Shown here piece after piece: positions 43,605 through 53,145 of a DNA stretch of 64,000 nucleotides (position 1 is the first letter of the stretch; each line of letters starts with the position of its first letter). Source of the DNA: Oceanobacillus luteolus (GTDB taxonomy: Bacteria > Bacillota > Bacilli > Bacillales > Amphibacillaceae); assembly GCF_023715655.1 (NCBI RefSeq), contig NZ_JAMBON010000001.1, positions 248,001-312,000 of the forward strand, in the 5' to 3' direction. Under the pieces are notes generated by a model, which saw only the letters and a list, made by a program, of their open reading frames with translations, did not search any database and was not told where the DNA came from. A program made the translations under genes and the position numbers.

Positions 43605-44531
43605 ATGACCAAAACTTATTCTATCAAAAAACTACCGAATAAATCGGACAGGCATAAACTTTTTGGTTCTGTAGAACCTACTCTAAAGACGAAACCTACA
43701 GAAAAAGAAGACATGGCAGACCTTCAGAATCAGAAGAAAGATTTCTTATTTGCTTTGGATGCTGTCGGTATTGCAAACGTTAAACATCCAATTATTGTAG
43801 AAAGTCATATAAAACCATATAAACAAACAACGATTGGTAATTTTAAATTTACCTCATCTCTTTCGCAAACAAGTAAAGGTACAAATATGAGTCGCTTCAC
43901 AGAACAGTTAAATACGTATTATCAAGAAGGATTCGTTGTAAACTTTGAATCTCTCAAAAAATTTACAAAAGAACTAAGTGAACGACTTGATCAAAAAGAT
44001 GCGACTATTGAAGTCAGTTTCCCTTGGTTTTTTGAAAGAAAAGCTCCTCAAACCGGTCAATCTGGTTTAAACCATGCGGATGTTAGTATGTCTGTAACAT
44101 ATGACAGGGAATCAGGATTTCATATTAATGCAAGTCTAGGCGGTAAAATCACTACCCTATGCCCTTGCTCAAAAGAAATCAGTGAATACAGCGCCCATAA
44201 TCAGAGGGGCACAATCACAATGGAAATCGGATTTACGGAGGACTTTAATGACAAAGAAACCGACTGGAAGCTCCATTTATTAGAAGCAGCGGAAAGTAAT
44301 GCATCGAGCCGACTTTATCCTGTTCTAAAACGGCCGGATGAAAAGATGGTTACAGAGCATGCATATGAAAATCCTCGTTTTGTCGAAGATATGGTGAGAC
44401 TAGTAGCTGCTGACCTATATGAGTTGGACTTTGTATCCAAGTTTAAGGTCACTTGCAGAAATGAAGAATCAATTCATTTACATGATGCAATAGCTTCTGT
44501 CACCTTTGATAAATTTACTGAAGTGATGTAA
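43605..44531 (+). CDS. folE2: GTP cyclohydrolase FolE2 (type IB)
   Basis: 308 aa. Makes dihydroneopterin triphosphate from GTP, the first step of folate synthesis, using a metal other than zinc when needed. The family motif with the active-site Cys is [10 protein letters not shown] (about residue 185), and HNQRG follows it. GAAGG precedes the ATG. In B. subtilis folE2 is induced by zinc starvation through Zur; I could not see a Zur-type palindrome upstream here, so it may be the constitutive or only cyclohydrolase. It is co-directional with yidD, starting one base after its stop. Confidence 0.93.
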   Translation: MTKTYSIKKLPNKSDRHKLFGSVEPTLKTKPTEKEDMADLQNQKKDFLFALDAVGIANVKHPIIVESHIKPYKQTTIGNFKFTSSLSQTSKGTNMSRFTEQLNTYYQEGFVVNFESLKKFTKELSERLDQKDATIEVSFPWFFERKAPQTGQSGLNHADVSMSVTYDRESGFHINASLGGKITTLCPCSKEISEYSAHNQRGTITMEIGFTEDFNDKETDWKLHLLEAAESNASSRLYPVLKRPDEKMVTEHAYENPRFVEDMVRLVAADLYELDFVSKFKVTCRNEESIHLHDAIASVTFDKFTEVM

Positions 44532-44532
44532 A

Positions 44533-44772
44533 ATGAAATATATTTTCATTGGAATGATACGATTCTATCAGCTTGCAATAAGTCCCTATACACCTGCATC
44601 TTGCAGATTTTATCCAACTTGTTCCAGTTACAGCTTAGAAGCTTTCAAACGGTTTGGCGTTTTTAAAGGCTTTTATCTCAGTGTTAAACGAATCAGTAAA
44701 TGCCATCCTTTCCATCCTGGAGGGGTAGACTATGTACCTGAAAAAATAGATAAAAAGAAAAAGACCAAATGA
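44533..44772 (+). CDS. yidD: Membrane protein insertion efficiency factor YidD
   Basis: 79 aa, small Cys-rich YidD family protein: [29 protein letters not shown] and [13 protein letters not shown]. Helps YidC-dependent membrane protein insertion. Its usual neighbours are rpmH, rnpA and yidC near the origin. Here it sits one base after folE2. The last codons form part of the terminator stem. Confidence 0.92.
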   Translation: MKYIFIGMIRFYQLAISPYTPASCRFYPTCSSYSLEAFKRFGVFKGFYLSVKRISKCHPFHPGGVDYVPEKIDKKKKTK

Positions 44773-44803
44773 TTGCAGATATCGCAATCGTTTGGTCTTT
44801 TTT
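44755..44803. terminator. Bidirectional terminator after yidD
   Basis: Stem AAAAGACCAAATGATTGC / GCAATCGTTTGGTCTTTT with one mismatch, T run on the right and A run on the left, between convergent yidD and yneQ. Confidence 0.9.
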
Positions 44804-45101
44804 ATAGATTAAAGCGTTCTATTTGTTCCCTGACGCCTTCACGTTCTAGTATTTTCCGCTGTTGTTCTCCAAAAAGGTCATAATGCGGATAGCTAGCTTT
44901 ATAGTCAATCCATTCTTCTCTAAGTCCATGTTGCCTTCCCCAGGCTTTAAGTCGTTCTACATCATTACATCCAACTTTAGTCACGGTATTACAACCAGGA
45001 AAGCGATCATCTAGCCAATAATGAGTAAGGAAGGCTATTTGTCCATTACGGACTTTCGCTTTCCACTGCTTTAATTCTGCACGATTTATTCCAAACGCCA
45101 T
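44802..45101 (-). CDS. yneQ: YneQ-like conserved protein
   Basis: 99 aa soluble protein of unknown function. Conserved-looking pattern LKQWKAKVRNGQIAFLTHYWLDDRFPGC, then VTKVGCNDVERLKAWGRQHGL. I assign it to the YneQ family by size, sequence and its place directly after the YneP-like thioesterase (same order as in B. subtilis). The start follows the yneP stop at once, with GGGGAATAA as shared region. No domain of known activity is recognised. Confidence 0.72.
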   Translation of the reverse strand: MAFGINRAELKQWKAKVRNGQIAFLTHYWLDDRFPGCNTVTKVGCNDVERLKAWGRQHGLREEWIDYKASYPHYDLFGEQQRKILEREGVREQIERFNL

Positions 45102-45103
45102 CT

Positions 45104-45526
45104 TTATTCCCCTTCAATCAACTTACTATAAATTTCATGCCAATCCGGAAATTTTCTTCTCAATGAAAGAGGACGAAATGTTTCTTTATCAACAATTACA
45201 TGCTTCGTTGTTCCTCGAACTGCAACCTCATTATCTTCCCTAATAACCTCATAACTGTATTCCGAACGTATCCCATTGTAACTCGACAACCATGTGTCAA
45301 TGGATACAGCATCTCCATACCGTACAGGTTTTATAAATGAAACCTGAGCATCAATAACTGGTGAAACGACACCTTTCCTCTCCATTTCTGGATAGGATAA
45401 ACCTAGGGCATCAATCAACTTAGTCCTTCCAATTTCAAACCAGATTAAATAATTAGCATGATATACAACACCCATTTGGTCTGTTTCCTGGTAGCGTACT
45501 TCAATTGGTGTCCTTACTTTATTCAA
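45104..45526 (-). CDS. yneP: Acyl-CoA thioesterase, hot-dog fold (YneP-like)
   Basis: 140 aa 4HBT-type thioesterase. The active-site pattern VRYQETDQMGVVYHANYLIWFEIGR shows the Asp and the Tyr-His-Asn-Tyr segment of the YbgC/FadM group. I prefer the TTG start at 45,526: GGGGGA lies seven bases upstream, whereas the ATG 15 bases earlier has that same GGGGGA inside its coding sequence. Likely hydrolyses short or medium acyl-CoA; substrate unproven. Operon with yneQ. Confidence 0.85.
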   Translation of the reverse strand: MNKVRTPIEVRYQETDQMGVVYHANYLIWFEIGRTKLIDALGLSYPEMERKGVVSPVIDAQVSFIKPVRYGDAVSIDTWLSSYNGIRSEYSYEVIREDNEVAVRGTTKHVIVDKETFRPLSLRRKFPDWHEIYSKLIEGE

Positions 45527-45621
45527 TATGTAATCCCCCATAACTAAAAGTTTAATCTTATCTATGTCATTATCCTATCATATTTCAAACCAAACGTTGT
45601 ACAACGAAGTTCAAACAAAGA

Positions 45622-45657
45622 AGTGGACCTTAAATCATTGATGATTTAAGGTCCCTT
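45622..45657 (-). terminator. Hairpin after tlp
   Basis: Perfect 13-bp stem GGACCTTAAATCA / TGATTTAAGGTCC with a four-base loop just downstream of tlp. The T run is poor on the minus strand. Confidence 0.6.
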
Positions 45658-45663
45658 TATTAG

Positions 45664-45888
45664 TTAATGTCGATCGTGATACTCATCCTTAATTTCAGAT
45701 CTGAATCCTTCAATCGCTTCTCTACGTCGCTTATTCTTGGCGGCTATTTGTTCTTTATCCAATCCATCGGAGAACTCCATCGTCTCTTCGGCTTTCTCGA
45801 TATTTTCTAAAGTTTCATGAATCATATCTTGTAATTTATCGGCATTGTCACTTCTGTCATCAGGTTTTGGTTTATTTTTATGTGGCAT
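45664..45888 (-). CDS. tlp: Small acid-soluble spore protein Tlp
   Basis: 74 aa, hydrophilic, starts MPHKNKPKPDDRSDNADKLQ and has the thioredoxin-like-protein family core MIHETLENIEKAEETM. Known to accumulate in the spore core in B. subtilis. The ATG with AAAGGAG upstream is chosen over an ATG 21 bases earlier. It is direct evidence that the organism makes endospores. Forespore sigma-G promoter boxes were not resolved. Confidence 0.9.
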   Translation of the reverse strand: MPHKNKPKPDDRSDNADKLQDMIHETLENIEKAEETMEFSDGLDKEQIAAKNKRRREAIEGFRSEIKDEYHDRH

Positions 45889-45949
45889 ACAAATACTCCT
45901 TTCAATCATAGTATTTGTATGTTGTGTTGAATCGATGAAAATATGCTCA

Positions 45950-46537
45950 TCAATTTAAAGTGTGGAGCATTTCTTCCATGAACTCATATGTCATTGGACC
46001 AACATGCCGAGGTTCTTGAATGACACCATCTGAATTAATAAAGTATGTTGTCGGCAATGTGAGAACTCCATATTCATGACCTACCAATCCTTCACTGTCT
46101 AAAGGTGAAGGGAAAGTATAACCATATTCGTTGAGGAATTCAGCAACTTTATCATTTTTTTCCTTGAAGTTTACTGCGATTACATTAATGTCGTCCCCAT
46201 ATTTATCATAAAACTCTTGCATTTCTGGCATTTCTTCCTTGCAAGGAGGACACCAAGTGGCCCAAAAGTTTAGAATAACTTTTTCACCCTTTAATTCTGA
46301 AAGCTTTACAACTGCACCATCTAAAGTTTCTAATTCAAAATCAGGTGCAATTTCACCTGGTTGTATACCGACACTCTCAGCCGGGGCAATCATTCCTCCT
46401 GATACCGATGTATCTCCTGTCACGTCATATAAATTTGATCCTGTATCTTCCACTTCATTTGTTTCAGCAAAAGTGTTATAAATCATTATACCAACGAGTA
46501 TGATAATAAAACTAATTCCAAAAACAATTTTTTTCAC
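45950..46537 (-). CDS. Membrane-anchored thiol-disulfide oxidoreductase (ResA/YneN-like)
   Basis: 195 aa. An N-terminal membrane anchor or signal (about residues 4-23) is followed by a 40-residue linker and an extracytoplasmic thioredoxin-like redoxin domain with active site WCPPC in NFWATWCPPCKEEMPEM, and the cis-Pro loop LTLPTTYFI. Probably reduces disulfides outside the membrane, for example in cytochrome c maturation. CcdA and CcdC, which carry electrons across the membrane, are encoded 6 kb away. The start is a GTG with GGAGGAG. Position between citB and tlp matches B. subtilis yneN. Confidence 0.85.
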   Translation of the reverse strand: MKKIVFGISFIIILVGIMIYNTFAETNEVEDTGSNLYDVTGDTSVSGGMIAPAESVGIQPGEIAPDFELETLDGAVVKLSELKGEKVILNFWATWCPPCKEEMPEMQEFYDKYGDDINVIAVNFKEKNDKVAEFLNEYGYTFPSPLDSEGLVGHEYGVLTLPTTYFINSDGVIQEPRHVGPMTYEFMEEMLHTLN

Positions 46538-46710
46538 AAGATCTCCTCCGACATCTTTTACTATGTTAGTTATTTCGCTGCATTTTTAGGTAAATGCCAC
46601 TAAATTATTAATAGTCATTAACGACAATTAACTTTACTTTAATAGTAAATACTATGTAAATAGAAGTAAAGGTATTCGCATCATTGTTCGGAATTTAGTC
46701 ATTAAAAAAG

Positions 46711-46750
46711 AAAAAACCGCTAAGTCATTTCAATGACTTAACGGTTTTTA
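46711..46750 (-). terminator. Terminator of citB
   Basis: Stem AAAACCG-TAAGTCA / TGACTTA-CGGTTTT with one mismatch, flanked by A and T runs, 12 bases after the aconitase stop. Confidence 0.88.
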
Positions 46751-46761
46751 AATATCATTAT

Positions 46762-49467
46762 TTATGCAAGTTTCTCACGTAATACCATTTGTAAAATACC
46801 ACCATGGCGGTAGTAATCAATTTCCACTGGACTGTCAAATCGAGCAATCGCAGTAAACTCAGTTACTTTTCCATCTTCCGCTACAGCAGTAACTTTTACC
46901 GGACTATTTGGTTGAATGTTTTCATCAATATCAACTGAGAATGTTTCTGTACCAGTTAATCCAAGCTTTTCAGCACTATCACCTTTTGCAAATTGAAGTG
47001 GTAAAACACCCATCATTACAAGGTTGGAACGGTGGATACGCTCATAGCTTTCTGTAATAACTGTTTTGATGCCGAGTAAGTTAGTACCCTTCGCAGCCCA
47101 GTCACGGGAAGATCCCATACCGTAGTCCTTACCACCAATTACAACCAAGCCAGTGTTGTTTTCTTTATATTTCATTGCGGCATCATAAATTGGCATGACC
47201 TCTCCAGTTGGCCAGTAAGTTGTATATCCGCCTTCTGTGCCTGGAGCCAATTTATTGCGAATACGGATATTTGCAAATGTACCACGCATCATAACTTCAT
47301 GGTTTCCACGTCTTGATCCGTAAGAGTTAAAGTTTCTAGGTGATACACCTTTATCTTGTAAATATTTTCCGGCTGGCATATCTTTAGCGATTGCTCCAGC
47401 AGGTGAAATATGGTCAGTTGTTACAGAGTCGCCGAAGTAACCAATAGCACGTAAGTTTTTAAGTGGTTCTACCTTACCTGCATCTTTGGATAGACCTTCA
47501 AAGAATGGAGGGTTTTGGATGTACGTTGAATCTTCATCCCACTCAAATAATGGCTCATCTGTAGTTTCGATTTCATTCCATTTTTCATTAGAATCAAATA
47601 CGTTTTCATACTCTTTACGGAAAATCTCAGGAGTAACTACTTTAGCTACTTCTTCCTTGATTTCTTGAGCAGATGGCCAGATATCATCCATGTAAACTGG
47701 GTTTCCATCTTTATCTGTTCCTAATGGATCTTTTCTTAGATTGATATCAACTGTTCCAGCAAGAGCATAAGCAACTACTAGTGGAGGTGAAGCAAGATAG
47801 TTAGCCTTCACTAACGGGTGAATTCTTCCTTCAAAGTTACGGTTACCAGATAATACAGATGAAGCGATAAGATCTGATTCCATAATAGCTTGCTCAATCT
47901 CTTCCAATAATGGCCCTGAGTTACCGATACAAGTTGTACATCCATAACCAACTAGGTTAAATCCTAATTTATCAAGGTATGTCTGTAGACCAGCATCCTC
48001 CAGGTAACGTGTAACCACTTTAGAACCAGGAGCTAGTGAAGTTTTTACATGCTCTGGCACAGATAGACCTTTTTCAACCGCATTTTTCGCCAGCAAACCT
48101 GCACCTAACATAACATACGGGTTTGAAGTATTCGTACAAGATGTAATTGCAGCGATAGCAAGAGATCCTGTTCGCATAACTGATGTTTTTCCATTTTTAT
48201 GGGTAACGATCACTTCTTTATCAAACTCGGATTTATCTTTACCGAATCCTTGGTTACCCTCTTTAGCAGTAATTGCTTTCTTGAATTCCTTCTGCATGTC
48301 GGATAAAGCAATCAGGTCTTGCGGACGTTTTGGACCAGACAGATTAGGTTCAAGTTTTGATAAATCAATGATTACAACATCGGAATACTCTGGATCGCCT
48401 TCTTCTGGATCATACCAAAGATTATTTTCTTTACTGTATTTCTCAACAAGATCAATCTGCTCTTGGCTACGTCCAGTTAAATATAAATAGTTCAACGTTT
48501 CTTCATCCACAGGGAAGAATCCACAAGTTGCACCATATTCTGGAGCCATGTTGGAAATTGTTGCACGGTCTGCAAGAGGCAAGTCTTTCAAACCTGGTCC
48601 GAAATATTCAACAAATTTCCCAACGACATTCTTTTCACGCAATACTTGAGTGACTTTCAACGCAAGGTCTGTTGCAGTTGTTCCATTCGGGAAGCTGCCT
48701 ACAAACTTAACTCCAATTACTTCAGGAGATGGGAAGTAAGATGGCTTTCCTAACATTCCGGCTTCTGCCTCAATTCCACCAACACCCCAACCAAGAACAC
48801 CTAGACCGTTGATCATTGTCGTATGAGAGTCTGTTCCTACAAGTGTATCTGGGAAAGCTTCGTAATTTCCTTCATCGTTCTCAAGTGCATGAACTACATT
48901 CGCGAGGTACTCCAAGTTCACTTGGTGTACGATCCCCGTTGCAGGAGGAACTGCACGATAGTTATCAAATGCTTTTTGCGCCCAGTTAAGAAACTCATAA
49001 CGCTCCGCATTTCTTTCAAATTCAATATCCATGTTTGCTTGAAGTGCATTTGGTGTTCCATATTGGTCAACTTGTACCGAGTGGTCAATTACTAGATCAA
49101 CTGGTACTTCTGGATTGATTTCATTAGGTTCTCCACCTAGATCTACCATTGCTTTTCTTAAAGATGCCAAGTCCACGACAGCCGGCACTCCAGTAAAGTC
49201 CTGAAGGATGACACGGGAAACCTTGAAAGGTACGTCCACACCTTTGGATTCTTTACTGCCCCATTTTGCAAGGGCTTCTACATGCTCATCTTTAATTTGA
49301 TGATTATCATGCTGACGCAGTACGGATTCTAGAAGAACACGTACGGAGAATGGTAGACGGTCAATCTTACCTAACCCCTGTTCTTCAAGTGTTTTTAAAT
49401 GGTAATAGTTATAAGTCTTACCGTTTAAATCGAATTGCTTTCTCGCTTTAAATGCATCATTTGACAT
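46762..49467 (-). CDS. citB: Aconitate hydratase
   Basis: 901 aa TCA-cycle enzyme that converts citrate to isocitrate, with moonlighting RNA-binding (IRP-like) activity in Bacilli when its cluster is lost. The three cluster cysteines are in TSCTNTSNP and [12 protein letters not shown]. The C-terminal swivel domain shows [11 protein letters not shown]. Length is typical of AcnA/IRP type. GAAAGGGG precedes the ATG. A perfect ATAA-N7-TTAT dyad about 180 bases upstream suggests CcpC control. Confidence 0.95.
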   Translation of the reverse strand: MSNDAFKARKQFDLNGKTYNYYHLKTLEEQGLGKIDRLPFSVRVLLESVLRQHDNHQIKDEHVEALAKWGSKESKGVDVPFKVSRVILQDFTGVPAVVDLASLRKAMVDLGGEPNEINPEVPVDLVIDHSVQVDQYGTPNALQANMDIEFERNAERYEFLNWAQKAFDNYRAVPPATGIVHQVNLEYLANVVHALENDEGNYEAFPDTLVGTDSHTTMINGLGVLGWGVGGIEAEAGMLGKPSYFPSPEVIGVKFVGSFPNGTTATDLALKVTQVLREKNVVGKFVEYFGPGLKDLPLADRATISNMAPEYGATCGFFPVDEETLNYLYLTGRSQEQIDLVEKYSKENNLWYDPEEGDPEYSDVVIIDLSKLEPNLSGPKRPQDLIALSDMQKEFKKAITAKEGNQGFGKDKSEFDKEVIVTHKNGKTSVMRTGSLAIAAITSCTNTSNPYVMLGAGLLAKNAVEKGLSVPEHVKTSLAPGSKVVTRYLEDAGLQTYLDKLGFNLVGYGCTTCIGNSGPLLEEIEQAIMESDLIASSVLSGNRNFEGRIHPLVKANYLASPPLVVAYALAGTVDINLRKDPLGTDKDGNPVYMDDIWPSAQEIKEEVAKVVTPEIFRKEYENVFDSNEKWNEIETTDEPLFEWDEDSTYIQNPPFFEGLSKDAGKVEPLKNLRAIGYFGDSVTTDHISPAGAIAKDMPAGKYLQDKGVSPRNFNSYGSRRGNHEVMMRGTFANIRIRNKLAPGTEGGYTTYWPTGEVMPIYDAAMKYKENNTGLVVIGGKDYGMGSSRDWAAKGTNLLGIKTVITESYERIHRSNLVMMGVLPLQFAKGDSAEKLGLTGTETFSVDIDENIQPNSPVKVTAVAEDGKVTEFTAIARFDSPVEIDYYRHGGILQMVLREKLA

Positions 49468-49642
49468 AATTTTACCCCTTTCTTAGTTGCTGCCAATCTT
49501 TGTTTCTAACAAATTGGTGTTTAACCATCCCATCACAAAAAAAAGAAAGATTAATAGACCTTTACTTACTATATTATCGGATTGTAAGCGATAAAACAAA
49601 TCATTAGTCAATAATCTCCTATATAATATTGTTATGGTTTGT

Positions 49643-49659
49643 GATAAGTTCTACTTATC
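49643..49659 (-). promoter_or_regulatory. CcpC-type dyad upstream of citB
   Basis: Perfect palindrome GATAAGT-TCT-ACTTATC containing ATAA-N7-TTAT, the known CcpC recognition pattern in B. subtilis citB and citZ promoters. It lies roughly 75-80 bases upstream of a likely transcription start (candidate -35 TTGACT at 49,606-49,611 on the minus strand). A TTAT half-site lies near that promoter. Confidence 0.6.
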
Positions 49660-49671
49660 ATTCTGATAATA

Positions 49672-49703
49672 AGAATGGACTATAGTGATTTATAGTCCAT
49701 TCT
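49672..49703 (-). terminator. Terminator of the sensor kinase gene
   Basis: Perfect 13-bp stem AGAATGGACTATA / TATAGTCCATTCT overlapping the kinase stop codon; modest T-rich tail on the minus strand. Confidence 0.75.
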
Positions 49704-50800
49704 CAGCTCGTCGTTACTTTTGGAAAATATAATTGAAAAGTACTGCCTTTAATATCGTTTTTCATAACTTTTAAAAAACCGCCATGTCCTTCAAGAATCT
49801 GCTTTGTTATATTCAATCCCAATCCTGTGCCATTCTCTTTTGTCGTAAAGAAAGCCACCCCAATTTGATCGATAACTTCTTGTGATATGCCAACACCTTC
49901 ATCTTGTACATTAATTACTGTATGTTCATCGATGGTTTCCACGAATAAGTTGATATTACCAGGTTCATTCATCGCTTCTATTGCATTTTTAATTAAATTT
50001 ATCAATACCTGCTTAATTTGTGAGCTGTCGCAGTATATCTTCTCATTTATTGGCTCATCAACTTGTAATGTCACATTCTTCAATCTTGCTTGCGATTGTA
50101 ATAATAAAACTACGTCACGAATTAAATTTCCTACGTTTTCATTTTTTCTTGTATGTGTTGATGGTTTGGATAAAGACAAAAGCTCGGATGTAATTACTTC
50201 AATCTTTTCAATTTCATCCTGCATAATTCTATAGTATTCATCTTTATGATTTACTCCAGCTTGAAGAAGTTGTAGAAAACCTTTAATTGCAGTTAAAGGG
50301 TTCCGTATCTCATGAGCAATACCTGCCGTAAGCTGACCCAGTACAGACATTTTCTCCGCTTGGATCATCAATTCTTTCTCTCTTTTTATTGAACTTAAGT
50401 CCATAATTTTGCTTACAACAAATTTTTGTTCAGAAAATTCATCTGTTATCCTTGCCGCATGAATTTCTACATAAATCTCTTCCTGCTTATTTTTGTGCTG
50501 TAGCTCCGTTCGCAATCCAGCATCGCTTTCCTCTGTCAAATATTGCTCTATTTTTTCCTTTTCAATGGGTTGAATACGCTCATACCAAGGTTTGCCTATC
50601 AACTCATCCTGCCCATACCCAAGTATTTTTTTTACTGACTCACTGACAAAACGGATCTGATCTTGCTCATCCCAAACAACAAACGACTCATTCGAATACT
50701 TACCCATCCAATCCAACACTTTCGTTGGCAATCTTGAAAAGTCAGCTATTGCAGATAGTTGATCATTTAAACCTAATGAATAAACCTCTCCAATCTTCAT
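49703..50800 (-). CDS. PAS-domain sensor histidine kinase, sporulation-kinase-like
   Basis: 365 aa soluble kinase, no membrane segment. A PAS domain (about 33-135) with FVVWDEQDQIRFVSESVKKILGY is followed by HisKA with the phosphorylated His in AHEIRNPLTAIKGFLQLL, then HATPase_c with NLIKNAIEAM, VQDEGVGI and GTGLGLNITKQI. No response regulator gene is adjacent, so it is an orphan kinase, as are the KinA-E kinases that feed the sporulation phosphorelay. The H-box strongly resembles those kinases. A phosphorelay role is inference. GGGGAGAA precedes the ATG. Confidence 0.85.
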   Translation of the reverse strand: MKIGEVYSLGLNDQLSAIADFSRLPTKVLDWMGKYSNESFVVWDEQDQIRFVSESVKKILGYGQDELIGKPWYERIQPIEKEKIEQYLTEESDAGLRTELQHKNKQEEIYVEIHAARITDEFSEQKFVVSKIMDLSSIKREKELMIQAEKMSVLGQLTAGIAHEIRNPLTAIKGFLQLLQAGVNHKDEYYRIMQDEIEKIEVITSELLSLSKPSTHTRKNENVGNLIRDVVLLLQSQARLKNVTLQVDEPINEKIYCDSSQIKQVLINLIKNAIEAMNEPGNINLFVETIDEHTVINVQDEGVGISQEVIDQIGVAFFTTKENGTGLGLNITKQILEGHGGFLKVMKNDIKGSTFQLYFPKVTTS

Positions 50801-51076
50801 CCGATTCTCCCCTTAGTCAATAATAACTATAGCTTTCACGTATTCACTCAAATTCTATATATAAATTCCCTGTTAATTCGACTAATTTCTCTCTCATTCA
50901 ATCATATGCCAGTAACCATGAAATTATTAAACTTGTTACTTAGACATTTTATCCATATAATATGGTTAGATATATTTTTATCTTACTATAAAAATAAATA
51001 AAAATAAATTATCTCTAAGATAAATTTATCAATTAGTGATAATTTTAAGTGTAAATTAAAGAATAGGTGATTTAAA
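50801..51076. other. Divergent promoter region of kinase and yneK
   Basis: 276 very AT-rich bases. A near-palindrome AAATTATCT-CTA-AGATAAATTT lies around 51,007-51,028 and may be an operator. No gene seen. Confidence 0.35.
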
Positions 51077-51538
51077 TTGAGTATTATCATCGTATTATGG
51101 GGGTTTCTACTGATCTCGTTAATGGCTATCGGTGGTTACTTCATGTTCCGTAAATTCCTTAAAAGCTTACCGAAGGAAGATGGTAAATCCATACTGGATT
51201 GGGAAGCACATTATGTAGAAGAAACAAAACATTTGTGGTCGGAAAATGAAAAAGCCCTGCTGGAAGAGCTTGTTTCACCTGTACCTGAACTGTTTCGGGA
51301 TGTCGCTAGACAAAAGATAGCCAGTAAAATAGGTGAAGTTGCATTAGAAAAACAAGAAAATTCCATATCACAAGAAACGGTTATTGAAGGATATATCTTG
51401 GCGACTCCTAAGCGAGATCATAAGTTCCTTCGAAAAAAGTTAAAACAGAAAGGTATAGCAGTTACTCCTTACGAACATCTATTTTCCTTGTCCATGAGTG
51501 ACTATCGAGAGAATTGGCAGGAAAGTTATAAAAAATGA
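51077..51538 (+). CDS. yneK: DUF2621 family membrane protein (YneK-like)
   Basis: 153 aa. One N-terminal membrane helix (about residues 3-25) is followed by a charged cytoplasmic region with LDWEAHYVEETKHLW and LVSPVPELFRDVARQKIASKIGE, as in the DUF2621/YneK family of sporulating Bacilli. Function unknown. The start is a TTG with AGGTGA upstream. In B. subtilis yneK follows ccdC in the same direction. Here it is on the opposite strand, facing ccdC across a shared terminator, so a local inversion has occurred. Confidence 0.75.
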   Translation: MSIIIVLWGFLLISLMAIGGYFMFRKFLKSLPKEDGKSILDWEAHYVEETKHLWSENEKALLEELVSPVPELFRDVARQKIASKIGEVALEKQENSISQETVIEGYILATPKRDHKFLRKKLKQKGIAVTPYEHLFSLSMSDYRENWQESYKK

Positions 51539-51586
51539 CTGTTATTGTTTAATCGTATTGCTTTTTTGAAAAAAGAGCCCACACAG

Positions 51587-51633
51587 AAAAGCACCGCAAT
51601 TGTTAGTCGTTTTCTAACAATCGCGGTGCTTTT
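51587..51633. terminator. Bidirectional terminator between yneK and ccdC
   Basis: 20-pair stem (51,587-51,606 with 51,614-51,633), one mismatch, reading AAAAGCACCGC...GCGGTGCTTTT. Confidence 0.9.
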
Positions 51634-52115
51634 CAAATGGGATGCTTTTTTAGTTCCATTGATTTCTTTAATTGTAAAAATTGATAAAGCATGACAATCC
51701 GCCATGTTAATATCATACCGAAAGCTAGCATAAAAAATAATCCGGCTGTTTCCCCAAGTGAGATATACCCACCGATAATAATCTTAAGTATGAGCCGCAC
51801 AACCAATAACCCGAACAAGATGTATGGAAAGGCTTTTGATGGATTTAGATAGATTGCCTCTCCCCGGATTTCAAATTTAGATGATTTAATCAAAATAATA
51901 GAGAAAATCATCCCAACGAGAAACGACTCCATTACTTGGTACCAACTACTTTGGAAATAAGGGAAAATGAACATCAATGCACCTGTACTCATAAATAAAG
52001 GTGGTAAAATAATCTTTTTTACTGTTGCTGGCTTTTTTACCATCTTCATACGTACAAATATCATTGCAATAGCCATCATCATTGCACCGATGGTACTAGC
52101 AACTGCCCAAAACAT
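51633..52115 (-). CDS. ccdC: CcdC family membrane protein (YneJ-like)
   Basis: 160 aa, four to five predicted membrane helices with charged loops. It matches the CcdC/YneJ family by size, by MIFVRMKMVKKPATVKKIILPPLFMSTGALMF and by position after ccdA. CcdC is encoded with CcdA in Bacilli, but its exact role in cytochrome c biogenesis is unclear. Gap to ccdA is 108 bases; the CheY-like gene yneI found between them in B. subtilis is absent. Confidence 0.82.
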   Translation of the reverse strand: MFWAVASTIGAMMMAIAMIFVRMKMVKKPATVKKIILPPLFMSTGALMFIFPYFQSSWYQVMESFLVGMIFSIILIKSSKFEIRGEAIYLNPSKAFPYILFGLLVVRLILKIIIGGYISLGETAGLFFMLAFGMILTWRIVMLYQFLQLKKSMELKKHPI

Positions 52116-52223
52116 GCTTAATCACTCTTTTCAAAATAGCATTATTCTCTCATTTAATTTCAATCCATACTTTCCATTCACAGCATCAACAATGTTTTTT
52201 CTTCCTTTGACAGTTCAGCAATC

Positions 52224-52928
52224 TTAGAATCCATAAAATCCGAACCAGTCAGCTAAGAATGCAGTTACACCTGTCATCCAGTCGAAAAACAGAGCGACAC
52301 CAAAGAATATCATAACATATCCACCAAATTTCACAATTTTCATGCTGTGTTTTTTGATCCAATTCATTCTACCGATGAAGAAGGCCATCACTAGGAATGG
52401 AATGGCAAAACCTAATATATAAGCAATCATCATCACCATCCCTGTTTCAGGATTGGTTGCGGCAAGTGAAAATACGATTGCCAAAATCGGTCCTGTACAA
52501 GGTGTCCAACCTAATGAGAATGCAACCCCAATCAACAATGTTCCTAAATAACCGCTCGGACGATTTTTAAATTGAATTTGTCTATTTTTCATTAAAAATT
52601 TAAAATTCAATATACCGACAATTACTAACCCGAAGAAGATGATAAGTATTGCTCCGACCTGTCTAATAATATCTTGGTACATCAATAAAAATCCAGAAAT
52701 GGCGGATGTTGAGAATCCAATCGCAATAAATATGCTTGAAAATCCGATTAAGAAGAAGATAGTATGCATTAAAGCTTTACGGTTCAGCTTTTTATTCTCT
52801 TCATTCAAATCATTAATACTCATTCCAGTGATATAAGATAGAAAAACAGGGTAAATGGGTAACACACAAGGTGAAACAAATGATAGAAATCCGGCGCCAA
52901 AAGCCAGAAATACGTTAATTTCAGACAT
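52224..52928 (-). CDS. ccdA: Cytochrome c biogenesis protein CcdA
   Basis: 234 aa, six membrane helices. Carries reducing power across the membrane to extracytoplasmic thiol-disulfide proteins such as ResA, needed for cytochrome c maturation and spore synthesis. The two redox cysteines are in SFVSPCVLPIYPVFLSYI (helix 1) and GWTPCTGPILAI (helix 4). The start is the ATG with AGGGGGA upstream; the frame start 30 bases earlier covers that site. Works with the ResA-like protein at 45,950-46,537. Confidence 0.93.
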   Translation of the reverse strand: MSEINVFLAFGAGFLSFVSPCVLPIYPVFLSYITGMSINDLNEENKKLNRKALMHTIFFLIGFSSIFIAIGFSTSAISGFLLMYQDIIRQVGAILIIFFGLVIVGILNFKFLMKNRQIQFKNRPSGYLGTLLIGVAFSLGWTPCTGPILAIVFSLAATNPETGMVMMIAYILGFAIPFLVMAFFIGRMNWIKKHSMKIVKFGGYVMIFFGVALFFDWMTGVTAFLADWFGFYGF

Positions 52929-53145
52929 ACTAATCCCCCTACATATGCATGTGTACATATCATAGTATCAGATATAATACAGACAAACTCACCTGATTTT
53001 GACAATTAGCCAACATTTGGTTTCTATTCACTTTCCTATTACTAGTATATAGAAATGCTATTGTCTTGTCGTTTAATCAGCTTATTCTATTAATCATTTT
53101 AATAAGTGGGTCAGTATTTTAATCCTAAGATTTTGGGGATTAAAA

